Part shown: in pieces, positions 26,910 through 37,306 of the stretch
How positions within the stretch are numbered: position 1 is the first letter of the stretch
Layout of the letters: each line of letters starts with the position of its first letter
Source: Acetobacteraceae bacterium
GTDB lineage: Bacteria > Pseudomonadota > Alphaproteobacteria > Acetobacterales > Acetobacteraceae
Assembly (NCBI GenBank): GCA_025352375.1
Contig: JANXTL010000092.1
Location: 25,367 to 89,366 of the forward strand
DNA: 64,000 nucleotides
Direction of reading: 5' to 3'
Program-made: the position numbers and the translations under genes
The notes under the pieces: model-generated
Told to the model about the DNA's origin: nothing
The model's input: the letters and a program-made list of their open reading frames with translations, nothing else
Database searches by the model: none

Positions 26910-28313
26910 TCATGCGGTCACAGGTGACCAGGCCGGATCGGACGCATCCGTCGGGGTTGGAACCGCACGTTCATTGAAGCCGGTGATGTCAACCGAGTAG
27001 AGGCGCGAACTGAACCCCTCCCCTCGCGCACCGCTGGCGCGAGTTTCCCGCCAGAACATCAAAACCCGGCCATTTGGCGCGAACGTTGGGCCTTCGACCA
27101 GCCATCCCTTCGCCAGAATGCGTTCGCCCGATCCGTCGGGATGCATGACACCGATATCGAACTCGCTCTCGCCGCCGCCATAGCGCGTGAACGCGATCAA
27201 ATCGCCACGAGGCGACCAGACCGGGGTGGCATAGCGGCCGCTGCCGAAACTGATCCGCTGCGCCCCGCCGCCGCCGGCCCCCATCACGTAAATTTGCTGA
27301 TCGCCCCCGCGGTCGGACGCGAATGCGATCTTGCTGCCGTCCGGGCTGAAGCACGGGCTGACATCGATCGCGCCGGAATTCGTCAGGTTGCGGGCCCCGC
27401 CGCCGCCGAGACCGGTCATCACGATGTCCGAGCCGCCGCCATTGGCCACCGCCATGACCACATTGCCGCCATCGGGCGAGAAGCGCGGTGCGAAGGTCAT
27501 GCCGCTGAAGTCGCCCAGGACCGTCTGCCGGCGACTGTCCAGGTCGAACAGATACACCCTCGGACGGTTGCTGGCATAACTCATGAACGCGATTTTGTTC
27601 TGCGTGGGGTGAAAGCGCGGCGTCAGGACCAGCGAGGAACCGTCCGTCAGGAACTGATTATTCTCGCTGTCCTGGTCCATGATCGCAAGCCGCTTGGTGC
27701 GGCGGTCGCGCGGGCCGGTGGCACCGATATAGACCACCCGTGTGTCGAAATAGCCTTTCTCGCCGAGCAGGCGTTCATAGATCACGTCTGCGATGACATG
27801 CGCGATGCGACGCCATGAACCTTGCGCGGTCGTATAGGCGGTGCCTTGGATTTGCTTTCCCGGCGAAACATCCCACAGGCGGAACTCGACCCTCACGCGT
27901 CCGTCACCCATCGTCTGGGTTTGGCCTGTTACCAGCGCCTGCGCCCCGATGGGCTTCCAGTTCTGGAAATTCGGCGCGTCTGGACGCGACGGGCCAGCCT
28001 GGATGAAGCTCGCGGGATCGATAATCCGGAACAGACCCGAGCGGGCCAGATCGGCGGAGATAACCCCAGCGATCTGGCGCCCCAATTGTGACCCCGCGCC
28101 GTCGCCACCCCCCAGATCCGGAATAGCGATGGGGATCGGCTCAACCCGGGCCTTGTTCACATCGATGACCGCGCTTTGCCCGCCGCCCTGCCCGGCTGGC
28201 GGCGGCAACGTTTGCGCCATGACGGACGCGGGTGTGGCCGCGACCAGAAGTGCGCTGGCAGCCGACAGCATCAGATCGCGGCGGCGGAATTCGGGGTTCG
28301 GAATGTGTATCAT
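26910..28313 (-). CDS. tolB: Tol-Pal system protein TolB
   Basis: A 467-aa periplasmic beta-propeller. The N-terminal leader contains [15 protein letters not shown] followed by ASVMAQ, which looks like a twin-arginine (Tat) signal rather than a Sec signal. The N-terminal domain ([34 protein letters not shown]) binds Pal/TolA, and six propeller repeats carry the motif FSPDG (for example [14 protein letters not shown] and [25 protein letters not shown]). The ATG at 28311-28313 was chosen because it precedes the Arg motif closely. It follows tolA by 61 bp. Confidence 0.96.
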   Translation of the reverse strand: MIHIPNPEFRRRDLMLSAASALLVAATPASVMAQTLPPPAGQGGGQSAVIDVNKARVEPIPIAIPDLGGGDGAGSQLGRQIAGVISADLARSGLFRIIDPASFIQAGPSRPDAPNFQNWKPIGAQALVTGQTQTMGDGRVRVEFRLWDVSPGKQIQGTAYTTAQGSWRRIAHVIADVIYERLLGEKGYFDTRVVYIGATGPRDRRTKRLAIMDQDSENNQFLTDGSSLVLTPRFHPTQNKIAFMSYASNRPRVYLFDLDSRRQTVLGDFSGMTFAPRFSPDGGNVVMAVANGGGSDIVMTGLGGGGARNLTNSGAIDVSPCFSPDGSKIAFASDRGGDQQIYVMGAGGGGAQRISFGSGRYATPVWSPRGDLIAFTRYGGGESEFDIGVMHPDGSGERILAKGWLVEGPTFAPNGRVLMFWRETRASGARGEGFSSRLYSVDITGFNERAVPTPTDASDPAWSPVTA

Positions 28314-28374
28314 GGCGCGGAGTCCTATCCTACGGTCGTGGCGCAACGATGGCATGGTTGGGTCCGGCGTCGAA

Positions 28375-29406
28375 TCACGGGCTGAACCGGAACGTCAGCA
28401 CATTTGTCTTCCCTAGCATGTTCCCGGGAAGCGGCAGATTCGCACAGCGCACATCCATAACCGCGCGTATCGCACGCTCGGCGAACACACGGAACCTCGG
28501 ATCGGGCATTCTGGACAAATCGTCACCCGAGACCTCGGCCTTGCGGACGATGCCGGTTGGGTCCGTTTCGACGGTCAACGTCACCTGCTGTTTTTCCAAA
28601 TCGAGCGCGCCGGCGTCCTTGGTCCAGCATTCCCGCACATGACCGCCGATCGCGTCGCGTTGCGCCGCCGATAATGCCGCGGTGTCGTTGCCCAGCGGGT
28701 TGCCGCCGCCGCGCGGATCGCCGCCAGCCCGGGGGTTGGGACGCGCGGTCGGCGGCTTCTGTTGCTGTAGCTGCTGCCTGAGCCGCTCCAGGGTGTTGTC
28801 GACCTCGTTGCTATTCGTAGCCGGGTTTGTCGTCACGTTCGGTTGCGACGTGCGGCTCGGAGGGGCCGGCAGCGGCGGTTTGATGGGCGGCGGCAGCGGC
28901 AAAGGCGGTTGCGGCTTCGGCGGTGTCGGTGGCGGCGGTGTCGGCTGCGTGGCCGGCGGTGGCGGCACCGGGGCTAAGCTAGGCTCCAGCGTTTGCGGCG
29001 GCGGTGCCAGTGGCGGGATCGGAGTCGGCGGTGCCGGAACCACAACGCTCGGAGGTGGCGGGGGTGGCGGAGGAGGAGGCGGTGGCGGCGGTTCGTCGGG
29101 CTGCGGCGTCGGAGGCTTGGTCACCGGCGGCGCTGGCGTCGGGTTTGGGTCCGGCGATGGCGCTGGCACCGGTGCGGCCGTCGGGGCCTTCATGGTGTTC
29201 GCCTCAGTGCCCTGGAAAACGACCGCGACCGACTGTTCCTCCGGCTGCGGGTCGGGCTGACGGGCAAACTCCAGGCGCACCAACAGCGCGACAATAATGA
29301 TGATGTGAACGACCAGCGAAACCGCGGCGCATCGGCGCAACAGGGGGCTCATGCCATCCCGGCGGTGGCCGCGCTCTGTTACGCTGCGCAGCACCTGTTG
29401 CAACAT
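28375..29406 (-). CDS. tolA: TolA-like energy-transducing protein
   Basis: A 343-aa protein anchored by one N-terminal helix ([19 protein letters not shown], residues about 29-47). The central 150 residues are almost pure Pro with Ala/Thr/Lys, including about 14 consecutive prolines, instead of the long Ala/Lys helix of E. coli TolA. The C-terminal domain ([21 protein letters not shown] ... [19 protein letters not shown]) matches the TolA/TonB-C-like fold with two Cys. It is placed 8 bp after tolR, so it is called TolA by context. It spans the periplasm to pull on TolB/Pal using the TolQR proton motor. Confidence 0.88.
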   Translation of the reverse strand: MLQQVLRSVTERGHRRDGMSPLLRRCAAVSLVVHIIIIVALLVRLEFARQPDPQPEEQSVAVVFQGTEANTMKAPTAAPVPAPSPDPNPTPAPPVTKPPTPQPDEPPPPPPPPPPPPPPSVVVPAPPTPIPPLAPPPQTLEPSLAPVPPPPATQPTPPPPTPPKPQPPLPLPPPIKPPLPAPPSRTSQPNVTTNPATNSNEVDNTLERLRQQLQQQKPPTARPNPRAGGDPRGGGNPLGNDTAALSAAQRDAIGGHVRECWTKDAGALDLEKQQVTLTVETDPTGIVRKAEVSGDDLSRMPDPRFRVFAERAIRAVMDVRCANLPLPGNMLGKTNVLTFRFSP

Positions 29407-29414
29407 GGCTCCCG

Positions 29415-29909
<495 letters not shown>

Positions 29910-29912
29910 CGC

Positions 29913-30629
29913 TCAGGCCCGCTCTTCGATCTGGCGCGACAGGATCGCGCTGAACTCGCTGCCGAACGCTTCGATCCGGCTGGCGAAACGCGACAGGTCG
30001 GTGCTGATCTTATTGTAGGCGAGAACGGCCGGGATCGCGGCCACCAAGCCAATGGCGGTGGCGAACAGCGCCTCGGCAATGCCAGGCGCGACGACGGCCA
30101 AATTGGTGTTGTGCATCGCGGCAATGGCCGAGAACGACCGCATGATGCCCCAGACCGTGCCGAACAGCCCGACGAATGGGGCGGTTGCGCCGACAGATGC
30201 CAGAAAAACCATCCATCGCTCCAAGCGGTCCATCTCCCGCTGCACCGTCACCGTGATCGCGCGATCGATGCGGTCGCGCACACTGGTATGGGAGATGTCG
30301 GCGCCGGCAACCCGCACGGACCGCCGCCATTCGCCCATCGCGGCACCGAACACGGCGGCCATCGGATGGGTTGGGTTGGTGCCCTCATCGTCGAACAGCT
30401 CATCCAGGCTGCCGCCGGACCAAAATCGGTCCTCGAACCCGTCGGCTGCTTTGGTGACACGCCGCAGGCTGGACCACTTCTCGAACACCACCGCCCACAC
30501 CCAAATGCTCGCCCCGATGAGGCCGAGCATCACGAGTTTGACGACGATGTCGGCCTGCAGGAAGAGGCCGACGAGTGAGATTTCTCCGCCCGCAGCTGCC
30601 AGGTTTACCGCTTCGACTGTCCGGTCCAC
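29913..30629 (-). CDS. tolQ: Tol-Pal motor protein TolQ (ExbB/MotA family)
   Basis: A 238-aa inner-membrane protein with three helices: DIVVKLVMLGLIGASIWVWAVV near residue 27, and the pair FLASVGATAPFVGLFGTVWGIM and EALFATAIGLVAAIPAVLAYN that line the proton channel. The start is a GTG at 30627-30629, nine bases after the ybgC stop. It forms the stator with TolR and energises TolA. Confidence 0.96.
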   Translation of the reverse strand: MDRTVEAVNLAAAGGEISLVGLFLQADIVVKLVMLGLIGASIWVWAVVFEKWSSLRRVTKAADGFEDRFWSGGSLDELFDDEGTNPTHPMAAVFGAAMGEWRRSVRVAGADISHTSVRDRIDRAITVTVQREMDRLERWMVFLASVGATAPFVGLFGTVWGIMRSFSAIAAMHNTNLAVVAPGIAEALFATAIGLVAAIPAVLAYNKISTDLSRFASRIEAFGSEFSAILSRQIEERA

Positions 30630-30638
30630 TGCTACCCC

Positions 30639-31142
30639 CTAGTGGCCGCCAGGGGAGACGTCCCCCGCGGCGGCTGGTGTCTCGACTGCGTTTGCCACAC
30701 CGGCATCGCGCATCGCGGTTAACGCGGCGCGCCAACGGGGCGGCATCGGTCTTGGTTTGTTGTCTCCCGGTCGCACGCACGCCAGCCGCACTGTCAACAC
30801 GGCGCAGGAGCCATGGATTCCCCGCACATCCTGCCGCAGGGTCAACGAGGCGCCCCCGACTTCCACCGATTCGGTTACCACCGTCAGCGAATCGTCCAGC
30901 CGCGCGACACGCTGATAATCGACTTCGATGCGTCGCACCACGAACATTACGTTGAATTGCTCGACCATCGCCGCATGCGGGATGCCCATCGCGCGCAGGG
31001 CTTCCGTCCGCGCCCGTTCGGCGTAGCGGAGGTAATTGGCATGGTAAACGATGCCACCGGCATCCGTGTCCTCATAGTAGATACGAACGGTGTAAAGGTG
31101 GCGACCGGCCGCCGGGATGGAGGGCGGATGAATGTTCGTCAA
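30639..31142 (-). CDS. ybgC: Tol-Pal system-associated acyl-CoA thioesterase YbgC
   Basis: About 167 aa, hot-dog fold. The catalytic block is [24 protein letters not shown], with the Asp typical of 4-hydroxybenzoyl-CoA thioesterase-type enzymes. I place the start at a TTG (31140-31142) that overlaps the ruvB stop as TTGA and has GGGGAG about ten bases upstream; a longer in-frame reading up to 31220 would lie inside ruvB. The C-terminal tail after RWRAALTAM is longer than usual. It sits at the head of the tol genes, as in most proteobacteria. Confidence 0.9.
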   Translation of the reverse strand: MTNIHPPSIPAAGRHLYTVRIYYEDTDAGGIVYHANYLRYAERARTEALRAMGIPHAAMVEQFNVMFVVRRIEVDYQRVARLDDSLTVVTESVEVGGASLTLRQDVRGIHGSCAVLTVRLACVRPGDNKPRPMPPRWRAALTAMRDAGVANAVETPAAAGDVSPGGH

Positions 31143-32185
31143 TTCTGTGCTTGCTCCCCCTGTAACAAATCCATCTGCGCGAGAGCGCTTCTGGGCGGCT
31201 TGATATCGAGATGTCGCCATCCCGGTTCGCCCAGCATGCGGCCTCGGCTGGTGCGCAGGACCAGCCCTTCCTGAATCAGGAATGGCTCGATCACGTCCTC
31301 CAGAGTATCGCGGGCTTCGGCCAACGCGGCGGCCAGGGTCTCGACCCCGACAGGCCCACCGGCATGGTGTTCGGCGATGCGGCGAAGATACCGGCGGTCC
31401 ATCGCATCCAAACCGAGGCGATCGACCTCCAGCCGGGTCAGCGCGGCATCCGCGAGCTTTCGATCGACGGGGCCGGATTCGGCAACGGTCGCAAAGTCGC
31501 GGACCCGGCGCAGCAACCGCCCGGCGATGCGAGGCGTGCCGCGGGATCGCCGGGCGATTTCGATGGCGCCGTCCTCGGTGAGTGCGAAATTCAGCAGTTT
31601 AGCGCCCCGGATCACAATTTGGCGCAACTCTTCGGGGGTGTAGAATATCAACCGCAACGGAATGCCGAACCGGTCGCGCAGCGGTGTCGCCAGTAACCCT
31701 GCCCGCGTGGTGGCGCCAACCAGTGTGAACGGCGGCAGGTCGATCCGCACGGAACGCGCCGCCGGCCCCTCGCCGATGATAAGGTCGAGCTGAAAATCCT
31801 CCATCGCGGGATACAGCACCTCCTCGATCGCGGGCTGGAGGCGATGGATCTCGTCTATAAAAAGGACATCTCGTGGTTGAAGGTTGGTCAAAATCGCTGC
31901 GAGATCGCCGGCCTTCTGGATGACCGGGCCCGAGGTCGCACGGAACCCAACGCCGAGTTCCAGCGCCACGATCTGCGCGAGGGTCGTTTTCCCGAGGCCG
32001 GGCGGACCATGCAGCAGCACATGGTCCAATGCCTCCCCCCGGCCGCGCGCGGCCTGAATGAAGACCGCGAGATTCTCCCGCGATGCCTTCTGGCCGGTGA
32101 ATTCCGCGAGACTACGCGGCCGAAGCGACGCCTCCACCGCGTCTTCTTCTCGTCGGCCGGAGGAGACGGTGCGATCCTCAGTCAT
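31139..32185 (-). CDS. ruvB: Holliday junction DNA helicase RuvB
   Basis: A 348-aa AAA+ motor for branch migration. Walker [15 protein letters not shown] near residue 58, Walker [11 protein letters not shown], sensor 1 [11 protein letters not shown], the arginine finger LRDRFGI and the winged-helix C terminus ([31 protein letters not shown]) are all present. ruvA and ruvC are not in the window, since the gene upstream is a DUF4167 protein 13 bp away; this separation is seen in some alphaproteobacteria. Confidence 0.96.
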   Translation of the reverse strand: MTEDRTVSSGRREEDAVEASLRPRSLAEFTGQKASRENLAVFIQAARGRGEALDHVLLHGPPGLGKTTLAQIVALELGVGFRATSGPVIQKAGDLAAILTNLQPRDVLFIDEIHRLQPAIEEVLYPAMEDFQLDLIIGEGPAARSVRIDLPPFTLVGATTRAGLLATPLRDRFGIPLRLIFYTPEELRQIVIRGAKLLNFALTEDGAIEIARRSRGTPRIAGRLLRRVRDFATVAESGPVDRKLADAALTRLEVDRLGLDAMDRRYLRRIAEHHAGGPVGVETLAAALAEARDTLEDVIEPFLIQEGLVLRTSRGRMLGEPGWRHLDIKPPRSALAQMDLLQGEQAQN

Positions 32186-32198
32186 CGAGCGAGAGCGC

Positions 32199-32762
32199 TC
32201 ACCCCTCCGGCGGGGCGGCGATGATCAGGATTTCGCGTGCTTCTGGCTGATCGCCCATGCCGGGAGTGCGGATTTCCGCTTCCTCGGTTTCCGGGGCCTG
32301 GACGCTCTCATCGGTCTGGTAACGCTGGCGGTGGCCACCACCGTGCTGGGGACCGCGACCGTCGGGCTGCTGCCCACCCTGCTGCGTGCCTTGTTGCATA
32401 CCGTGTTGTCCTGGGGGTTGTCCGGGGGCCTGTCCCTGCGGCTGGTTCTGCTGTGCCGCCTGGTTCATGGCATTCAGGATGCGGAAATAATGTTCCGCGT
32501 GCTGGAAGTAACCCTCAGCCATCACCCGATCGCCGCTGCTGGTCGCGTCGCGTCCAAGCTGCAGGTACTTTTCGAACAATTGCTGCGACGTGCCACGCAG
32601 CCGAATGTCTGGCCCATTGCTGTCGAAAACGTGATTGCGGTTCAGTGGAACACCGCCACCCGAATTGTGCCGGATGGTCTGGGTGCCACCACCCCCACCC
32701 CCGCTCCCGCCGCTACCACCGCCAGAGCGATGATTGCGGCCACGCATGCGCTTCATGTTCAT
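32199..32762 (-). CDS. DUF4167 domain-containing protein
   Basis: A 187-aa protein. The N terminus is basic and Gly-rich ([20 protein letters not shown]), then the DUF4167 core ([52 protein letters not shown]). The C-terminal third is Gln/Gly-rich and low complexity with an acidic end. The family is widespread in alphaproteobacteria next to prmC; its role is unknown, and the Arg/Gly-rich N terminus suggests nucleic-acid binding. Its start lies 249 bp downstream of the prmC stop, and ruvB follows 13 bp after it. In 32763-33011 I see no gene. Confidence 0.85.
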   Translation of the reverse strand: MNMKRMRGRNHRSGGGSGGSGGGGGGTQTIRHNSGGGVPLNRNHVFDSNGPDIRLRGTSQQLFEKYLQLGRDATSSGDRVMAEGYFQHAEHYFRILNAMNQAAQQNQPQGQAPGQPPGQHGMQQGTQQGGQQPDGRGPQHGGGHRQRYQTDESVQAPETEEAEIRTPGMGDQPEAREILIIAAPPEG

Positions 32763-33011
32763 GTTTCTGCCGTCGTGCTTTCCCGTTGCGGACGAGCCTG
32801 GGGCGTGCTGGGGCAGAATCGCCCCAAGATTGCATGCCCGTGGGAACACTTCCCCCCAAGCTGGCCAAGATATCCACCGACGTTGGTGCTGGCTGGTGCC
32901 TGGGCCCACAAAATCGGCCGCACACCGGGATTCGGCCACCTAGCGGCGAATCGAGCCATCCGAAACACCGTAACCGCCCGATGGCTTCCTGCCAACGGTT
33001 AATTTTCGAAC

Positions 33012-33842
33012 CTAATCCCGTTGTAGGACGATAGCCCGTTCGATCCCCGCCAAATCCGGGTGAAAGCGGGTCGTGAACCCGACCGATCGGGCAAGCGCGG
33101 CGACATCTGGCCCCTGCCCTATCCCCAACTCAAGCACCGCCCCGCCATCGGTGGCCAGCAGCGCAGGAAGGGCGAGCAGAATTCCGCGGTACGCATCCAG
33201 GCCGTCCGCTCCGCCATCCAGAGCACGTCGCGGCTCATATCGCCAGACTTCCGGCATCAAGGTTTGGATTGTGGACGCCTCTATGTAAGGGGGATTGCTG
33301 ACCACCAGGTCGAACCGCCCGTTCAACGACGCCGCCCAATCGCCGCACAAGAAGGCCGCGCGAGACCCAAGGCCGAGGTTCTCGGCGTTGGTCCGCGCGA
33401 GCCGGGCTGCCCCTGGAGCCAGATCGACGCCGACCCCGAAAGCATCGGGGCGTTCGTGCAGGACCGACAACAGCAGGCAGCCGGTACCCGTCCCAAGATC
33501 GAGCACCTGCCTGGGCGGCGGCAATGCCAACGCCGCTTCGACGATCGCCTCGGAGTCGGGCCGCGGGATCAGCGTGGCGGGCGAGACCAGGAACTCCATG
33601 CTCCAGAACCCCTGCCGCCCCAGAATGAGCGCCATTGGTTCGTGCGCTGCGCGGCGGACGAGCAAGGCTTCGAACCGCGAGGGGTCGATGCAGGCAGATG
33701 GCGTCCGCAGGAGCGCTTCCGCCGGCTGCGCCAGCGCATGAGACAGCAGCAGCCGAGCCTCCCGCGCGGGGCTGTCAATGCCGGCATCGCGCAAGGTCGC
33801 GGCGCCGTGACGCAACGCGCGGTCGACGGTCGTTTCGTTCAT
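33012..33842 (-). CDS. prmC: Peptide chain release factor N5-glutamine methyltransferase
   Basis: A 276-aa SAM-dependent methyltransferase that methylates the GGQ glutamine of release factors. The Rossmann motif VLDLGTGTGCLLLSVL and the catalytic NPPY (LVVSNPPYIEAS) are clear, as is the N-terminal helical domain ending PLALILGR-like (PMALILGRQGFWSMEF). The start ATG at 33840-33842 was preferred to an upstream in-frame start in the PhzF 3' region. prfA, its usual neighbour, is not adjacent; a PhzF-like gene ends 11 bp upstream. Confidence 0.94.
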   Translation of the reverse strand: MNETTVDRALRHGAATLRDAGIDSPAREARLLLSHALAQPAEALLRTPSACIDPSRFEALLVRRAAHEPMALILGRQGFWSMEFLVSPATLIPRPDSEAIVEAALALPPPRQVLDLGTGTGCLLLSVLHERPDAFGVGVDLAPGAARLARTNAENLGLGSRAAFLCGDWAASLNGRFDLVVSNPPYIEASTIQTLMPEVWRYEPRRALDGGADGLDAYRGILLALPALLATDGGAVLELGIGQGPDVAALARSVGFTTRFHPDLAGIERAIVLQRD

Positions 33843-33853
33843 GCGGGTGCGGC

Positions 33854-34762
33854 CTAAATATCCAGCGTGCCTCGCATTACCGGCACGCAATTGCCGGCAA
33901 TCGTCGCGGTTACGGCGCCTTCCGCCGTTTTGCGGGCACCGCCGATCAACAGGCTGGGGCGGCCCATCTCGATGCCCTGCTCGATCTCGAAGTGCAAGGC
34001 GACATCCTCCCCGGGGGCCAAAGACACCAACAGTGCCGATAGCGCGGCGTTAGCGCTGCCGGTCGCCGGGTCTTCGAGCACCCCACCCAATGGTGCGAAC
34101 ATCCGCGTCCGTAGCGTCGTCGCATCGCCATCCTTGCGGACGTACAGGTGTAGATTGAACCGCGTTGCCAGTTCGGGGAACTGCGCCGCCGCGGCCCGGA
34201 ATGCGCCAATGTCCGGTTGGGCTCGGGCCAAAGCGTCAAGATTCGCGACCTCCGCGATCACGAACGGCGTGCCCACCGAGGCAACCAGCGGCGTATGAGC
34301 GTTTGTCAGGAAATCGTCCTGGCTCAAGCCGGCGCAGGCAGCGACGACATTGGTTGGAATGGCGGACGTGACGGTCAGTGAATGCGGGGCGGAAATGCGT
34401 GCACCGACGATCGCCTTTGCGGCATCGCGGAGAATATGAACCCGCACCAAACCGGCGATTTCCTCGAACGTGTAATGCTCAGGTGGGTTCGGGTCGGCGC
34501 AGGCGACTACGAAGCCGGTGCCCACGTTCGGATGGCCGGCAAATGGCATTTCGTATTTCGGGGTGAAGATACGAACGCGCGCGTGGTTTTGCGGGTTATC
34601 CGGGGGAAGGACGAACGTGGTTTCCGACAAGTTGAACTCGGTCGCGATGGACTGCATATCCCCGGCGGTGAGACCATGTGCGTTGGGAAACACGGCCAGC
34701 GGATTGCCCCCGAAACGCTCGCTGGTGAATACATCGACCGTGACGAAATCGTAGCTCGGCAT
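33854..34762 (-). CDS. PhzF family isomerase/epimerase-like protein
   Basis: A 302-aa two-domain protein with the diaminopimelate-epimerase fold. The signature FGGNPLAVFPNA near residue 17 and the conserved Glu in FNLSETTFVL near 44 (the general acid/base of PhzF) are present, plus EMPFAGHPNVGTGF and the GSANAALSALL phosphate-like loop near residue 225. The substrate is unknown. GGAGG lies five bases before the ATG at 34760-34762, which decides this start over an ATG four codons earlier. Confidence 0.9.
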   Translation of the reverse strand: MPSYDFVTVDVFTSERFGGNPLAVFPNAHGLTAGDMQSIATEFNLSETTFVLPPDNPQNHARVRIFTPKYEMPFAGHPNVGTGFVVACADPNPPEHYTFEEIAGLVRVHILRDAAKAIVGARISAPHSLTVTSAIPTNVVAACAGLSQDDFLTNAHTPLVASVGTPFVIAEVANLDALARAQPDIGAFRAAAAQFPELATRFNLHLYVRKDGDATTLRTRMFAPLGGVLEDPATGSANAALSALLVSLAPGEDVALHFEIEQGIEMGRPSLLIGGARKTAEGAVTATIAGNCVPVMRGTLDI

Positions 34763-34863
34763 GAGGACCTCCATGAGTTCGTATCAGGGGTCTAGCACGA
34801 ACGGGCCGGAATAAGTCGCACCGGAACGTCCATTCTGCCCCACCATGAATGTTCGGTTTATAC

Positions 34864-36435
34864 CTATAGTCGCCGGACGTCGTACCCTTGCACGAACCCT
34901 ATGCGCGGCGCACTCAGGTTCCGGCTGTAGGCGTTCGGCTGATACTGCGCACCCAGCGGGATATATGGCACGTCGATCCACGCCCGCAACTGTATGGCCT
35001 CGCAGATTTTCATGCGGCTTGGCTGGTCCGGCGCTTCCAACCAGGCGGCACGCAGCGCCTCGATCTCCGGCGATGTTGGCCATCCCGGCCACGCTGCTTC
35101 CCCATTGCCGCGCAGGCCCAGATGGCCGGCGGGGTCGAAATTATTCACGCCGGTGATGCTGGAATAGAAGATGTTCCAGCCGCCGTCCTTTGGGGGTTTG
35201 CGGCTGTTCCGCCGCTGTACCGTGGTACCCCAGTCGACTGCCTGGAAATCGACGTTCATGCCGACCTTGCGCAACAGGTCGGCGCCCACGAGTGCCAGTC
35301 CCTGCAACGCCGGGTAATCGGTGGCGCCGAGCATGATAACGGGCTCGTTGGTATATCCCGCCGCTTTCAGTTCACGGCGGACGCGATCGAGGTCGCGTTT
35401 ACCAGCCAGAACTTCGAGCCCCGCGCTGTTCGCCATCGGCGTGCCAGGGCTGAAGAACCCGACGCCGTCCTTCCAGAGCGTCCGGTCTTCGCCCAGCGAG
35501 GCGGTTTCGAACTCCGCCTGATCGATGCCCCATAGCAGGGCGCGCCGGATAGCGGGGTTATCGAAGGGCGGGTAGAGATGGTTGAACCGCATCAACGCGA
35601 GGGAACCACCGGGTTCCAGCACCGTGGTCGTCAGCTTCGGATTGGCGCGAATTTTCGGGAGCAGATCGGCGACCGGCTGCTGCACCCAATCCACTTCGCC
35701 ATTGGCCAGCGCGTTTACCGCGGTCGATGCGTCTGGAATGACGTGCCATTCCACCCGAGGGAAATGGGCAATCTTAGGGCCGGCGGTGAATGTGGCCGGC
35801 GCACCTTCCCGTGGCACGTAAGCCGAGAAACGTTCGTAGACGACGCGGGAGCCGGGCACCCGTTCGGCAGTCACGAACCGGTAAGGGCCCGACCCCACCA
35901 TCTCGGTCACCTGCTTGTTGGCGTCCGTGAGCGCCAGCCGTTCGGGCATTATGCACGGCATGGGTGTCGACGGTTTCCCCAGCGCGTTCGGCAGCAGCGG
36001 GAATGGCTTTTTCAGCCTGAAGCGAATGCGGTGGTCGTCCAGGGCGGACAACGCATCGGTCACGGCCATCAGAGCCTGCCCGAACGAGTCCTTCGCGCAA
36101 TATCGACGGATCGACGCCACGCAGTCGCGGGCGAGCACCGGTGTGCCGTCATGGAACATCAGGCCTGGGCGCAGGGTCAGGGTCCAGCGGCGGCCGTCGT
36201 CCTCGGTGCTGTGCCCTGCCAGCATCTGAGGTTGCATCTGGTATGCGGCATCCATGCCATAGAGCGTGTCCCAGACCATATAGCCGTGGTTGCGCACCAC
36301 GGTGGCAGTGGTGAACACGGGATCCAGGATCGGCAGATCGCCTTCCGGCACGATCTTCAGCGTATCGAGGCTTTGCGCCCGCGCGACAAATGGGGTGCTC
36401 ATTGCGCCGGCAAGGATGTACCGGCGGCGGATCAA
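34864..36435 (-). CDS. ABC transporter substrate-binding protein, family 5 (peptide/nickel type)
   Basis: About 523 aa. A Tat-like leader (IRRRYILAGAMSTPFVARAQS) is followed by the SBP_bac_5 fold: LDPVFTTATVVRNHGYMVWDTLYG, WTLTLRPGLMFHDGTPVLARD, GSGPYRF and the C-terminal WIDVPYIPLGAQYQP. It would bind oligopeptides, glutathione or similar in the periplasm. The start is a TTG (36433-36435) overlapping the SDR stop as TTGA. No permease or ATPase genes accompany it, so it must work with a distant transporter or be an orphan. Confidence 0.87.
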   Translation of the reverse strand: MIRRRYILAGAMSTPFVARAQSLDTLKIVPEGDLPILDPVFTTATVVRNHGYMVWDTLYGMDAAYQMQPQMLAGHSTEDDGRRWTLTLRPGLMFHDGTPVLARDCVASIRRYCAKDSFGQALMAVTDALSALDDHRIRFRLKKPFPLLPNALGKPSTPMPCIMPERLALTDANKQVTEMVGSGPYRFVTAERVPGSRVVYERFSAYVPREGAPATFTAGPKIAHFPRVEWHVIPDASTAVNALANGEVDWVQQPVADLLPKIRANPKLTTTVLEPGGSLALMRFNHLYPPFDNPAIRRALLWGIDQAEFETASLGEDRTLWKDGVGFFSPGTPMANSAGLEVLAGKRDLDRVRRELKAAGYTNEPVIMLGATDYPALQGLALVGADLLRKVGMNVDFQAVDWGTTVQRRNSRKPPKDGGWNIFYSSITGVNNFDPAGHLGLRGNGEAAWPGWPTSPEIEALRAAWLEAPDQPSRMKICEAIQLRAWIDVPYIPLGAQYQPNAYSRNLSAPRIGFVQGYDVRRL

Positions 36436-37175
36436 TGGAATGTCCGCCCACCGTCCACCGGCAGCGCGATGCCGGTCATGAACGACGATTCGTCGGAAGT
36501 CAGGAACAGAATCGCCGCCGCCAGTTCCTCCGGCTGGCCGTGCCGGCCCAGGGCGTAGCGCTGTGTAATCGCCGGATTGGGTGCGCCGTCGGCGGTGCGG
36601 ATATGGGCGGCGGTCATCGCCGTCTCCACCGCGCCGGGGCAAACCGAGTTTACCCGGATCGCCGGCGCCAGCTCCATGGCGGCAGATTTAGTCAACCCGA
36701 TCACGCCGGCTTTGGAGGCGACGTATGCGACGCTTCCCGGACCCGTGGGCATCAAGCCGACGCCGGAGGCGATGTTGACGATGGTCCCCTTCCCCGCCGC
36801 CCGCATGAACGGCTCGGCGGCCTGGATGACCAGGAAGGTGCCGGTCAGGTTCACCGCCAGCGTGCGGGCGAAAACGTCGTGCGGGGTATCGGCGATGCCG
36901 GTTTCCGACAGGATCCCAGCGGCGTTGACCAGACCGTCCAGCCCGCCCATGGTCTCAGCCGCCTTGGCGACGGCGGCGGACACCGACGCTGGATCGGACA
37001 CGTCGCAGGCGAAGGCCACGGCGCCGATTTCGTCGGCCACCGCTTTGGCGGCGTTATCGGAACGGTCGAGGACAGCGACCGCCGCGCCCTCCTGCCGGAA
37101 AAGCCGAGCGGTGGCGCGGCCGATGCCGGAGGCACCGCCGGTGACGATGATTCTTCTTCCACTGAGACGTCCCAT
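36432..37175 (-). CDS. Short-chain dehydrogenase/reductase
   Basis: A 247-aa classical SDR. Cofactor motif GGASGIGRATA near residue 13, NAAG near 88, catalytic Ser-Tyr-Lys with VAYVASKAG, and the C-terminal GIALPVDGGRTF. The substrate is unknown; linkage to a peptide-type binding protein (4-bp overlap) and the ThDP enzyme upstream suggests small-molecule catabolism. GGAGAAA serves as ribosome site. The 131-bp upstream gap holds two palindromic elements. Confidence 0.9.
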   Translation of the reverse strand: MGRLSGRRIIVTGGASGIGRATARLFRQEGAAVAVLDRSDNAAKAVADEIGAVAFACDVSDPASVSAAVAKAAETMGGLDGLVNAAGILSETGIADTPHDVFARTLAVNLTGTFLVIQAAEPFMRAAGKGTIVNIASGVGLMPTGPGSVAYVASKAGVIGLTKSAAMELAPAIRVNSVCPGAVETAMTAAHIRTADGAPNPAITQRYALGRHGQPEELAAAILFLTSDESSFMTGIALPVDGGRTFH

Positions 37176-37192
37176 TGGTATTTCTCCTTGGC

Positions 37193-37303
37193 TAGACCAT
37201 GATCGTTTGAGGTTGCATGCGATCTCGGCGTTGGATCATGGTCTAAGCCTTTGTTTGAGAGGGTGATTCACGCCCGAGGTTGAAGTCAACCTCAGGCGAT
37301 CAC
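37193..37303. repeat. REP-like pair of intergenic palindromes
   Basis: Palindrome A: perfect 12-base arms TAGACCATGATC (37193-37204) and GATCATGGTCTA (37234-37245) around 29 bases. Palindrome B: GAGGTTGA and TCAACCTC (37276-37283, 37286-37293) with a 2-base centre, extended by imperfect outer pairing to GTGA/TCAC at 37263 and 37303. B begins a few bases after the stop of the ThDP enzyme gene. Together they resemble mobile extragenic palindromes of alphaproteobacteria; B may also act as a terminator. Confidence 0.55.
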
Positions 37304-37306
37304 GCT

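Noticed and set aside
28682..29260. Gly-rich plus-strand frame opposite tolA
   Set aside because: A mirror of the proline codons of TolA; no start signal or domain.
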